64,000 nucleotides of DNA from RGIG7111 sp036839975 (GTDB lineage Bacteria; Bacillota; Clostridia; Peptostreptococcales; Anaerovoracaceae): positions 39,322-103,321 of the forward strand of contig DAISVU010000005.1 of NCBI GenBank assembly GCA_036839975.1. The letters run 5' to 3'. The position numbers and the translations under genes were made by a program. Of the stretch, positions 35,594 through 43,741 are shown in pieces. Under the pieces are notes generated by a model. It was not told the origin of the DNA, searched no databases, and saw only the letters and a list, made by a program, of their open reading frames with translations. Each line of letters opens with the position of its first letter. The first letter of the stretch is position 1.

Positions 35594-36847
35594 ATGACAG
35601 AGAAAAAAAATACCGAAGCAACAGTCAGTGAGGAAATGCAATATGAATACGATTCGATTGATAAGGCGATCGAGGAGCTGAAAGCCGGCAGGATCATTTT
35701 ATGCACCGATGATCCGGACAGAGAGAATGAAGGCGATATGATATGCGCGGCCGAGTTTGCCACTCAGGAGAACATCAATATGATGGCATCGATCGCAAAA
35801 GGCCTTATATGTACACCGATGAGCGCAGATGTTGCCAGAAAACTCGGATTTCCTCCTATGGTGTCGGAAAATACGGACAATCACGAGACGGCTTTTACGG
35901 TATCCGTCGACCATGTTGATACGACCACAGGAATTTCTGCAAAGGAGCGTTCATATACTATGATAAAATGCGCTGATCCGGATTCAAAACCGCTTGAATT
36001 CAGAAGGCCGGGACACGTGTTTCCGCTTATAGCAAGATACGGAGGAGTTCTTGTAAGAAACGGACATACTGAAGCGACTGTGGATCTTTTAAGACTTGCA
36101 GGTCTTACGCAGTGCGGAGTCTGCTGTGAGATAATGGATGATGACGGCACCATGATGAGAACTCCCAAACTGTGGAAACTTGCAAAGCGGTACGGCATGA
36201 CGTTCATAACTATCAAGCAGCTGCAGAATTATCTAAGAACACACGAAAGCCATGTAGTAAGAGAAGCAACTGCGAAGCTTCCGACGAAATACGGCAATTT
36301 CAAGCTCTATGGATATGTTAACGATATTACGGAGGAACATCACCTTGCACTCGTAAAAGGCAATCTCGGGGACGGCGGTAATGTGCTTTGCCGTGTACAT
36401 TCCGAGTGCCTGACAGGGGACACATTCGGATCTATGCGGTGTGACTGCGGACTGCAGCTTTCCAGATCGCTTGAGATGATAGAAAAAGAGGGCAGAGGGA
36501 TAGTGCTTTATATGAGACAGGAAGGCAGAGGCATAGGTCTTATCAATAAGATCAAGGCTTATGCGCTTCAGGAAGAAGGTTATGACACGGTAGATGCAAA
36601 TGTGAAGCTCGGTTTTGCAGCCGACCTGCGTGAATACTGGGTAGGAGCTCAAATACTGCGTGACCTTGGAGCAAGATCGCTCAGACTTCTGACAAATAAC
36701 CCGGACAAGGTATACGGACTTGGAGATTTCGGTCTTGAGATCGTGGAAAGAGTACCGATCGAGATCGATGCCCAGAAGTATGACAGAAAATACCTTATGA
36801 CTAAGAAGAGCAGGATGGGACATATATTCAACGAAATAAGCCTTTAA
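35594..36847 (+). CDS. ribBA: Bifunctional DHBP synthase / GTP cyclohydrolase II
   Basis: 417 aa from ATG 35594 (GGAAGGG upstream; two earlier in-frame ATGs lack a ribosome site). The RibB half has CTDDPDRENEGDMICAAE and RRPGHVFPL. The RibA half has the zinc site CLTGDTFGSMRCDCG, RQEGRGIGL and NPDKVYGL. It feeds both branches of riboflavin synthesis, making dihydroxybutanone phosphate and the pyrimidine precursor from GTP. Confidence 0.97.
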   Translation: MTEKKNTEATVSEEMQYEYDSIDKAIEELKAGRIILCTDDPDRENEGDMICAAEFATQENINMMASIAKGLICTPMSADVARKLGFPPMVSENTDNHETAFTVSVDHVDTTTGISAKERSYTMIKCADPDSKPLEFRRPGHVFPLIARYGGVLVRNGHTEATVDLLRLAGLTQCGVCCEIMDDDGTMMRTPKLWKLAKRYGMTFITIKQLQNYLRTHESHVVREATAKLPTKYGNFKLYGYVNDITEEHHLALVKGNLGDGGNVLCRVHSECLTGDTFGSMRCDCGLQLSRSLEMIEKEGRGIVLYMRQEGRGIGLINKIKAYALQEEGYDTVDANVKLGFAADLREYWVGAQILRDLGARSLRLLTNNPDKVYGLGDFGLEIVERVPIEIDAQKYDRKYLMTKKSRMGHIFNEISL

Positions 36848-36894
36848 ATCAGGCAATGGCAAATATCAAAAATATTATCGATAAGGAGACTAAA

Positions 36895-37368
36895 ATGACA
36901 AATATCAATATGATCGAAGGAAAAGTAGTGGCGCCTGAAGGAATGACGGTAGGAATAGTTGCTTCACGTTTCAATGAAGTGATAGTAAATAAACTTCTTG
37001 GCGGAGCTGTCGATGGACTTGTCCGCCACAATGTGGAGGAAAAGAATATAACCGCAGCATGGGTGCCCGGAGCTTTTGAGATCCCGACAGCCGCACAGCA
37101 GATGGCTGAGTCAGGCAGATATGATGTTGTGATATGCCTGGGTACAGTGATAAGAGGTCAGACTACTCATTATGACTACGTATGCAATGAAGTATCAAAA
37201 GGCATAGCGCAAGTAGCGCTCAATTCGGGCGTTCCGACTATGTTCGGCATTGTGACGACCGAGAACATCGAGCAGGCAATAGCACGCGCAGGCAGCAAAT
37301 CGGGCAACAAGGGATATGACTGCGCGCTGTCCGCTATCGAGATGGTAAACCTTTTGGAGCAGATGTGA
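36895..37368 (+). CDS. ribH: 6,7-dimethyl-8-ribityllumazine synthase
   Basis: 157 aa. VASRFNEVIVNKLLGGA, WVPGAFEIP, GTVIRGQTTHYDYV (catalytic His) and VPTMFGIVTTEN are all typical of RibH. The start at 36895 follows AAGGAG by 7 nt; an in-frame ATG at 36856 has none. It overlaps the HAD gene by one base (TGATG). Confidence 0.97.
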   Translation: MTNINMIEGKVVAPEGMTVGIVASRFNEVIVNKLLGGAVDGLVRHNVEEKNITAAWVPGAFEIPTAAQQMAESGRYDVVICLGTVIRGQTTHYDYVCNEVSKGIAQVALNSGVPTMFGIVTTENIEQAIARAGSKSGNKGYDCALSAIEMVNLLEQM

Positions 37369-38069
37369 TGAATTCACCTTATATACGAAGGCATAAGGTG
37401 TACGCACCGGAGCTTAAACCTCTGCTGATATTCGATTATGACGGAACACTGCAGGAGACTATGAGGATATATAAGCCGGCTGTGCAGAAAGCGGTAACAT
37501 GGCTCAGGTCTCAGGCTGTCGAGGCAGATGAACCCGCAGACGAAAAGATCAGCAGCTGGCTCGGCATGAATACAGACGAGATGTGGAACAATTTCATGCC
37601 GGAACTTTCGGATGAACTTACCGAAAAAGCCGGGTGCATTATCGGCCGGGAGATGAACCGCATAGCGGCTTCAGGTGGAGCCGCATGGTTTGACGGCGCT
37701 GAGCAGATGCTGGATTTTCTTAAAGCGGAAGATTATGAGATGGTAGTGCTCAGCAACTGCACGAAGGCTTATGCGGCTCTGCATTACAAGGCATTCGGCA
37801 TGAAAAAGTGGTTTACGGATTTCGTGGACTGTGAATCATTTGGAAACATCCCAAAAAGCGATATCGCAAAAGAGATAGCAGATATCAAAAGAGATATTAT
37901 CGTTATAGGCGATCGCTCAAGCGATCTTGCCGCGGCAAAGGCGGTCAACGGAGCTTTTGTCGGCTGTGTATACGGTTACGGGAGTCAGGGTGAACTCGAC
38001 GGAGCCGATGAGCTTGTAAAAAACCCGTTTGAGATAGCGCCTGCCGTAAAGCGACTCACAGATCGTTGA
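37368..38069 (+). CDS. HAD-family phosphatase, candidate for the missing riboflavin dephosphorylation step
   Basis: 233 aa. HAD motif I is FDYDGTLQ, motif II lies in VVLSNCTKA, motif III is the Lys of IPKSD and motif IV is VIGDRSSDLAAAKA, so the active site is complete, with an alpha-helical cap at about 20-115. It is translationally coupled to ribH (one-base overlap, GGAG 8 nt upstream). That makes it a good candidate for 5-amino-6-(ribitylamino)uracil 5'-phosphate phosphatase, a step done by promiscuous HAD enzymes elsewhere. The assignment rests on position only. Its last 14 bp overlap convergent argD. Confidence 0.85.
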   Translation: MNSPYIRRHKVYAPELKPLLIFDYDGTLQETMRIYKPAVQKAVTWLRSQAVEADEPADEKISSWLGMNTDEMWNNFMPELSDELTEKAGCIIGREMNRIAASGGAAWFDGAEQMLDFLKAEDYEMVVLSNCTKAYAALHYKAFGMKKWFTDFVDCESFGNIPKSDIAKEIADIKRDIIVIGDRSSDLAAAKAVNGAFVGCVYGYGSQGELDGADELVKNPFEIAPAVKRLTDR

Positions 38070-39237
38070 AAACGCTGCCCAGTATATCCGCCATCTTGCG
38101 GATGTGCTCTTTTTCTATGATGAGCGGCGGAACGAAACGAATGACATTGGTATCGGCACTCACCAGAAGCAGCCCCTTTTCAATGCAGGCTGATATGACT
38201 TTCTTTGGATCACAGTTTACTTCTATACCCATCATAAGACCCAGCCCGCGTATATCCGTGATAATCTCGGGGAACTGTGTCTGAAGTTTTTCAAGTGTCG
38301 CCTTCAGGAATGCACTGACTTCCTGCACGTGTTCAAGGATGCCGTTGTTGAGTATTTCATCGAGTACGACGCAGGCGGCTGAACATGCGAGCGGATTCCC
38401 TCCAAATGTGGACCCGTGGTCACCGGGCTGAAATACATCTGCAACATTTCCGCTGGCAAGGATAACACCGATTGGAACACCGCCCGCAAGCCCCTTTGCG
38501 CTTGTGATCATATCAGGGACAACACCTGAAGTCTGGTAAGCGTACAGCTGCCCGCTTCTTCCGATGCCGGTCTGTATTTCATCAAATATCAGCAGTATGC
38601 CTTTTTCATCGCAGAGTTTTCTCGTATTCTTTAGGAAATCCGGATCAGCAGGTGTGATTCCGCCCTCTCCCTGAACTACTTCCATGAGTATAGCTGCTGT
38701 ATTGTCATTTACATTTGCTTTCAGAGCTTCAAAATCACTGAACGGACTGTAGCTTACATCGGGGAGCATAGCACCCATGTCTTTCTGGTATTTGGGCTGT
38801 GCGGTGAGGGTCATTGATCCGTATGTACGGCCGTGGAATGAATTTTCCATGGCTATTATGCCGTTTTTATGTGTACCGTTGATCGCTACATATTTTCTAC
38901 AGATCTTAAGCATTCCTTCGATGGCTTCAGTGCCGCTGTTGCAGAAAAATACCCTGTCAAAATCCGTATTTGCAATCAGCATTTCTGCAAGCCTGATCTG
39001 CTGTTCGTTGTAATACAGGTTTGAACAGTGGATCAGTTTCTCAGCCTGACTTGATATTGCATCCACAAGCCGTTTGTTGCCGGAGCCGAGCGAATTTACA
39101 GCTATGCCTGCAACAAAATCAAGATATTTCTTTCCCTTATCATCATACATGTATACACCTTCTCCGCGTTCGATGCATAAGGGAAAAGGCCCGTAAGTGT
39201 TCATGAGTACCTTGTTTCCACGTTCCTGAATGTCCAT
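38056..39237 (-). CDS. argD: Acetylornithine aminotransferase
   Basis: 393 aa, a class III PLP aminotransferase: GTEAIEGMLKICRKY, SFHGRTYGSMTLT, LIFDEIQTGIGRSG and the PLP lysine in TSAKGLAGGVP. It converts N-acetylglutamate semialdehyde to N-acetylornithine. ArgD enzymes often also serve as the N-acyl-DAP aminotransferase, which would supply one step missing from the lysine operon. The start at 39237 lies 9 nt from GGAG; the ATG at 39246 directly abuts it. Last gene of argCJBD. Confidence 0.95.
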   Translation of the reverse strand: MDIQERGNKVLMNTYGPFPLCIERGEGVYMYDDKGKKYLDFVAGIAVNSLGSGNKRLVDAISSQAEKLIHCSNLYYNEQQIRLAEMLIANTDFDRVFFCNSGTEAIEGMLKICRKYVAINGTHKNGIIAMENSFHGRTYGSMTLTAQPKYQKDMGAMLPDVSYSPFSDFEALKANVNDNTAAILMEVVQGEGGITPADPDFLKNTRKLCDEKGILLIFDEIQTGIGRSGQLYAYQTSGVVPDMITSAKGLAGGVPIGVILASGNVADVFQPGDHGSTFGGNPLACSAACVVLDEILNNGILEHVQEVSAFLKATLEKLQTQFPEIITDIRGLGLMMGIEVNCDPKKVISACIEKGLLLVSADTNVIRFVPPLIIEKEHIRKMADILGSVFNDL

Positions 39238-39316
39238 TTTTTTCATCTCCTAAAGCGTTTGCTTTTTTCTTTGGTTGTGTGATAGTCGTTGGTATATGTT
39301 AAAACAGCTCAGTTCA

Positions 39317-40192
39317 TCAATCTCTTTTTATATCCTTTTGTACCATTGTGCCTATGCCCATAGGGGTAAATATCTCAAGCAGCAGACAGTTTTCCACTCG
39401 TCCGTCTATAATATGAGCGTTGTTTACACCGCGCTTTACGACTGACCTGCAGGATTCTATCTTTGGGATCATGCCGCCGGAAATAGTCCCATCCCTGATG
39501 AGCGGATCTATCTCCTCGAGCCCGAGGAAATTGATCACTGATCCCGGGTCATTGATATCCTTGAGTATTCCGGGTACATCTGTCAGAAAAAGCAGCTTTT
39601 CAGCCTTGAGCGCTGCCGCAATATCCATGGCGACATAGTCGGCGTTGATATTATAGGTGTTCCCGGCATCGTCCTGCCCTACAGGCGCGATGACAGGAAT
39701 GAAATCATTGTTTATAAGTGAGCATATTAGTGATGTGTCTATGCAGTCCACTTCTCCGACCTGACCGTAGTCGACTCCGTTTTTGATAAGCTTCCGGGCT
39801 TTGATCGTACCGCCGTCTTTGCCGCTTATGCCTATGGCGCGTACGCCTTTAGTCTCTATATCAGATACGATAGATTTGTTGACCTTGCCTGAAAGGACCA
39901 TTTCCACGATCTCCATAGCCTCATTGCTGGTAATCCTGAGACCTCCTATAAATTCGGACTTTACATCAAGCCTTCCGAGCATGGTGTTGATCTCGGGACC
40001 GCCGCCGTGCACGAGCACCGGCTTCATTCCGACGAGCTTCATAAGCGCTATATTGTTTATAATCGTATCCTTGATTACCGGGTCTGTCAGAGCGCTTCCG
40101 CCGTACTTGATCACTATGGTTTTGCTGTTCAGCCTCTTGATGTACGGCAGAGCGTCTACGAGTATCTTAGCTTTTTCCGCATAACTTGTCAT
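39317..40192 (-). CDS. argB: Acetylglutamate kinase
   Basis: 291 aa with VIKYGGSALTD (phosphate loop), PVLVHGGGPEIN and NINADYVAMDIAAALKAEKL. It phosphorylates N-acetylglutamate, usually the arginine-sensitive step in organisms that recycle acetyl groups with ArgJ, as here. It lies between argJ (44 bp upstream) and argD (79 bp downstream). Confidence 0.97.
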   Translation of the reverse strand: MTSYAEKAKILVDALPYIKRLNSKTIVIKYGGSALTDPVIKDTIINNIALMKLVGMKPVLVHGGGPEINTMLGRLDVKSEFIGGLRITSNEAMEIVEMVLSGKVNKSIVSDIETKGVRAIGISGKDGGTIKARKLIKNGVDYGQVGEVDCIDTSLICSLINNDFIPVIAPVGQDDAGNTYNINADYVAMDIAAALKAEKLLFLTDVPGILKDINDPGSVINFLGLEEIDPLIRDGTISGGMIPKIESCRSVVKRGVNNAHIIDGRVENCLLLEIFTPMGIGTMVQKDIKRD

Positions 40193-40236
40193 TTGATGTC
40201 TCCTTGTTGTTATACTGCTCTGATACAGAGAGTTTT

Positions 40237-41460
40237 TTAAGATCTATATTCACCGTTTATTTTTACATATTCATACGTGAGGTCGCATCCCCAGGCTCTG
40301 CCCGACGCGTTTCCTTCATTAAGAGATGCAATTATATGTATTTCGTCTGCTCCCAGGACTTTGAGTGTTTCAGATTCCTGAAAACCTGCAGGTACGCCGC
40401 CTTTAAGCACGGTAAGTTCACCTCCGATGCTTTTAAATATAACGTCAACCTTTTCAGGGTCGAAACTTTCACCACTGTATCCCATAGCGCAAAGAACTCT
40501 GCCCCAGTTTGCGTCCGAGCCGAATATAGCAGCTTTCAGGAGGCTTGATTTTATTATGGATTTTGCTATTTTACTGGCCTTGTCTTCGTTTTCAGCTTTT
40601 ATTACCTCGGCTTCGATGAATTTTGTCGCGCCTTCACCGTCGCGTACAAGCTCTTTTGCGAGATATTCGTTTACCTTATAAAGCGCTTTTACAAACGTGT
40701 AATAATCTTTTCCTTCAGCATTTATCACCGGATTTGCAGCCTTGCCGTTGGCGAGCAGAAATGCAGAGTCGTTTGTACTGGTATCTCCGTCTACGGAAAC
40801 CATGTTGTAGGTCGTTTTTATTGTTGAACTGAGGGCTTTGTTCAGAAGCGTTTTTGTGATCGCGCAATCCGTTGTAACAAAAGCAAGCATAGTTGCCATG
40901 TTCGGACATATCATGCCTGTCCCTTTTGCCATGCCTCCGATCGTAACGGTGGTGCCGGAGATGTCAAATTCTACGGCGCAATACTTCGGATGAGTGTCGG
41001 TCGTTAAGATACCGCATGCGGCATCTTCCGCATGTGCGGGATCGCTGCCTAAAATCGATGCGAGACTTCGTGCTCCGGATCTGTATTTATCGACGGGCGG
41101 CTGTACGCCTATGACCCCCGTTGAAGCCGTAAGCACGGTGTCGGGATCAACACCGAGCACCGATGCGGCTTCTTCAGCCATGACAAGGTTGCTTTTCTTC
41201 CCTTGCTCACCTGTGCAGGCATTGGCGTTTCCACTGTTCGTGATAACCGCGTTAACTGATTTTTCCTTCTTCAGTATCTCTATATTGCGAAGTACGGCTG
41301 CCGACTTTACCATGTTGGTCGTGAACGCCGCAGCGCATACTGCGGGTACTTCAGACACGAGCAGAGACATGTCCATGCTGCCGTTTGGCTTGATTCCTGC
41401 GCTCAGACCTGCCGCTCTGAAACCTTTGGGTGCCGTTATACCGCCAACTGTAGCTTTCAT
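40237..41460 (-). CDS. argJ: Glutamate N-acetyltransferase / amino-acid acetyltransferase
   Basis: 407 aa. The self-cleavage site with nucleophilic Thr lies in MICPNMATMLAFVTTD. The N terminus GGITAPKGFRAAGLSAGIK fits the family and fixes the start at 41460. It transfers the acetyl group from acetylornithine back to glutamate. There is no Shine-Dalgarno at normal distance. AAAGGA lies about 40 nt upstream and an 8-bp hairpin sits between it and the ATG, so initiation may depend on folding. An out-of-frame ATG right after AAAGGAAA opens a 48-codon overlapping frame. Confidence 0.95.
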   Translation of the reverse strand: MKATVGGITAPKGFRAAGLSAGIKPNGSMDMSLLVSEVPAVCAAAFTTNMVKSAAVLRNIEILKKEKSVNAVITNSGNANACTGEQGKKSNLVMAEEAASVLGVDPDTVLTASTGVIGVQPPVDKYRSGARSLASILGSDPAHAEDAACGILTTDTHPKYCAVEFDISGTTVTIGGMAKGTGMICPNMATMLAFVTTDCAITKTLLNKALSSTIKTTYNMVSVDGDTSTNDSAFLLANGKAANPVINAEGKDYYTFVKALYKVNEYLAKELVRDGEGATKFIEAEVIKAENEDKASKIAKSIIKSSLLKAAIFGSDANWGRVLCAMGYSGESFDPEKVDVIFKSIGGELTVLKGGVPAGFQESETLKVLGADEIHIIASLNEGNASGRAWGCDLTYEYVKINGEYRS

Positions 41461-41470
41461 AAATGTAACT

Positions 41471-41496
41471 TGCCATCGGTGAAAGTGACGATGGCA
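41471..41496 (-). promoter_or_regulatory. Hairpin inside the argJ translation initiation region
   Basis: On the coding strand TGCCATCG and CGATGGCA form a perfect eight-pair stem with a 10-nt loop. It is bracketed by AGAAAGGAAAA (41507-41497) and the argJ ATG (41460). Folding would bring the Shine-Dalgarno within about 14 nt of the ATG. Confidence 0.5.
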
Positions 41497-41617
41497 TTTT
41501 CCTTTCTAAAATATTATTTATATTTTCGAGAGTCTTGCTGATCCGACTGCAGGCGCAATGCTGATATTTTATTTATATTGCGATCGGATCTTAAAAACTC
41601 TTTTTTATTAAAGTAGT

Positions 41618-42661
41618 CTATACGGGGAATGCCGTCACCTGGTCGAGGCCCCTATCTTCAGGCAGCCCAAACATTATGTTCATGTTTTGAAGCGCCTGTC
41701 CAGCCGCGCCCTTCACGAGGTTGTCGAGTGCTGAAACAGCTATGACTCTGTTTGTTCTCGCATCGATCTTAAAGCCTATATCCACAAAGTTCGATGCTTT
41801 TACCCACTTGCTTTCAGGCAGCTCCCCCGCAGCGGAAAGCCTGATGAAATATTCATTGCCGTACATATTCTCGTAAGCTTTTCGTATATCCGATTCAGTA
41901 ACACCGTCTTTCAGTGTGGCATATATCGTTGCGAGAATGCCGCGATTCATAGGGACAAGTACCGGTGTGAAACTGATCACGATCTCTTCCCCGGCGACAT
42001 AGCTTAGCTGTTCTTCGATCTCGGGTGTGTGTCTGTGACCTGCCACCTTATAGGCCTTGGTATTTTCATTTGTCTCGCAGAAGAGCATGTCGCGGTTGAG
42101 TCCTCTGCCGGCACCGCTTACTCCGGTCTTTGAATCTATGATTATAGATTTTCTGTCAATGAGATCATATTTTACAAGCGGTGCGGTTCCGAGGATGTCG
42201 CATGTAGTATGACAGCCCGGGTTTGCTATAAGTCTTGCTTCTTTTATACGGTGTCTGTTGAATTCGCAGAGTCCGTATACAGCTTCTTTGATAAACTGAG
42301 GTGTAACGTGCTTTTCGCCGTACCATTTTTCGTATATTTTTACATCTTTGAGCCTGTAAGCAGCTCCGAAGTCTATGACTTTTGTACGGCTCAGGATCTT
42401 TTCATTGAGAAGTTTTGCCGTCATGCCGCCCGGAAGCGCTGTGAAAAGCACGTCACAGTCCGCAGATATATTTTCAAGATCCGCTTCGCAGCATACCAAC
42501 GGGGTGTGCTTGCTGAAATTTTTGTAGACATCGCTGTATTTCTGGTCCACATAGCTATTGGCTGTAACATATCTTAGGTCCGTTTCCGGGTGCTTTACCA
42601 GCATCCTCATGAGCTCGCTGCCCGCATAACCGGTCGCACCTGCGACTCCAATTTTTATCAT
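41618..42661 (-). CDS. argC: N-acetyl-gamma-glutamyl-phosphate reductase
   Basis: 347 aa: GVAGATGYAGSELMRML (NADP loop), the catalytic cysteine in ANPGCHTTCD, and GHRHTPEIEEQL. It reduces acetylglutamyl phosphate to the semialdehyde. First gene of the arginine operon, reading away from a strong promoter at 42751-42779. GGAGG lies 14 nt before the ATG, a rather long spacing. A 157-bp gap with the argJ hairpin follows. Confidence 0.96.
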   Translation of the reverse strand: MIKIGVAGATGYAGSELMRMLVKHPETDLRYVTANSYVDQKYSDVYKNFSKHTPLVCCEADLENISADCDVLFTALPGGMTAKLLNEKILSRTKVIDFGAAYRLKDVKIYEKWYGEKHVTPQFIKEAVYGLCEFNRHRIKEARLIANPGCHTTCDILGTAPLVKYDLIDRKSIIIDSKTGVSGAGRGLNRDMLFCETNENTKAYKVAGHRHTPEIEEQLSYVAGEEIVISFTPVLVPMNRGILATIYATLKDGVTESDIRKAYENMYGNEYFIRLSAAGELPESKWVKASNFVDIGFKIDARTNRVIAVSALDNLVKGAAGQALQNMNIMFGLPEDRGLDQVTAFPV

Positions 42662-42750
42662 TCTTCTTTTTTATGCCTCCAAATTTTTAATATTTTTACA
42701 GGGCGCCTGTAATCTGAAATTGAAAGCGCCAAAAATCCGATTAGGTTATA

Positions 42751-42779
42751 ATTATACACAAATTATAAATATTATGCAA
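42751..42779 (-). promoter_or_regulatory. Promoter of argCJBD with possible overlapping ArgR boxes
   Basis: Reading leftward: TTGCAT, a 17-bp spacer and TATAAT. The segment also contains TGCATAATATTTAT and TGTATAATTATAAC, two sequences resembling the ArgR/AhrC operator TGAATAATTATTCA. Arginine repression by promoter occlusion is inferred. Confidence 0.65.
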
Positions 42780-42911
42780 CACATATTTTAAAATAAAATC
42801 CGACAATCAGCGAAAAGCATAAAATGACTTAAAAGCCGGTTTCCGTTAATGCTTCTTCGGTCTCGGCGTTAAAAAGTCACGGAATCTTCATATATAGTGT
42901 AAAGATTTATA

Positions 42912-42940
42912 TTGTAATGTCACTTTCAAATGTGTATAAT
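42912..42940 (+). promoter_or_regulatory. Promoter of the C_GCAxxG_C_C gene
   Basis: TTGTAA, a 17-bp spacer and TATAAT; transcription from about 42947 excludes upstream ATG codons near 42930 as starts. The rest of the 361-bp gap 42662-43022 holds the divergent arg promoter and no gene. Confidence 0.72.
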
Positions 42941-43022
42941 CATCGTAATGCTTACAACTGCATTCGGTGCATGGAATAGATTATATAACTTATCGGCGGA
43001 AAAGGAAAGAAGGGCGGATAAA

Positions 43023-43433
43023 ATGGTTGAAAAATCTGCAAGAATAAATAAAGCTTTGGAAAATCACAAAAAAGGTTATAACTGCGCACAGGCTGTTGCG
43101 TGTGCATACTGTGATGCTTTCGGCATTGATGAGCAGACAGCTTTTAAAATGGCGGAAGGCTTCGGCTTCGGCATGGGTACCATGGGAACCTGCGGCGCGG
43201 TAAGCGCCATGGCGCTTTGTGCAGGCATGAAAAACAGCGATGGCGATCTGATGTCACCGAAGACTAAAAAAGAGACATATAGGATGATAAAGGAAATGAC
43301 TAAAAAGTTTCAGGAGATGAATTCCTCTGTCATATGCAGGGAAATCAAAGGCGTAGATACCGGTAAGGTCCTGAGAAGCTGTGACGGATGCAGAGAGGAT
43401 GCAGCCAAGATAATAGAGGATTCATTGCTGTAG
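43023..43433 (+). CDS. C_GCAxxG_C_C family redox-type protein
   Basis: 136 aa matching the C_GCAxxG_C_C family (PF09719): a first cysteine in GYNCAQAV, the GTCGAVSAMALCAG block, then Cys in SSVICREIKG and SCDGCREDA. Such proteins are common in anaerobes; the spaced cysteines suggest metal or Fe-S binding, but no function is established. The start is set by GAAGGG upstream and by the promoter position. Single-gene unit followed by a terminator. Confidence 0.85.
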   Translation: MVEKSARINKALENHKKGYNCAQAVACAYCDAFGIDEQTAFKMAEGFGFGMGTMGTCGAVSAMALCAGMKNSDGDLMSPKTKKETYRMIKEMTKKFQEMNSSVICREIKGVDTGKVLRSCDGCREDAAKIIEDSLL

Positions 43434-43741
43434 GACTTAATGCAAAGAAACTGAAAGTCGGTAAAATTTGATGCGGACAGCGTGTGCGGCGCGTGTGGAG
43501 CAATATCAAGGACTTTGCTGCGGTGGAACGGCACCGGAGCGTAAAATACTTACACATTGCTAAAAGGCGCGTGCGATGTTAAAATTGTATATCTGCGGAG
43601 ATCAGCGGTACTGCCGCCTTCACGCGGCGGTTTTTGTACGTATGGGGGCAGATGCCGACGCAGTTTGATTTATGGAATATAAAAAGCTGATGAAAATCGG
43701 CATACCTGTCATTTTGATAGAGGGAAGGGGGCTCAGGCCTT
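43434..43741 (+). other. Intergenic region with terminator, no gene seen
   Basis: 308 bp. It holds the terminator at 43613-43635 and the ribosome-site region of the next gene. No convincing promoter or ORF was found. Confidence 0.5.
43613..43635 (+). terminator. Rho-independent terminator upstream of the acyl-CoA synthetase pair
   Basis: CCGCC and GGCGG (loop TTCACGC) followed by TTTTT. Confidence 0.75.
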
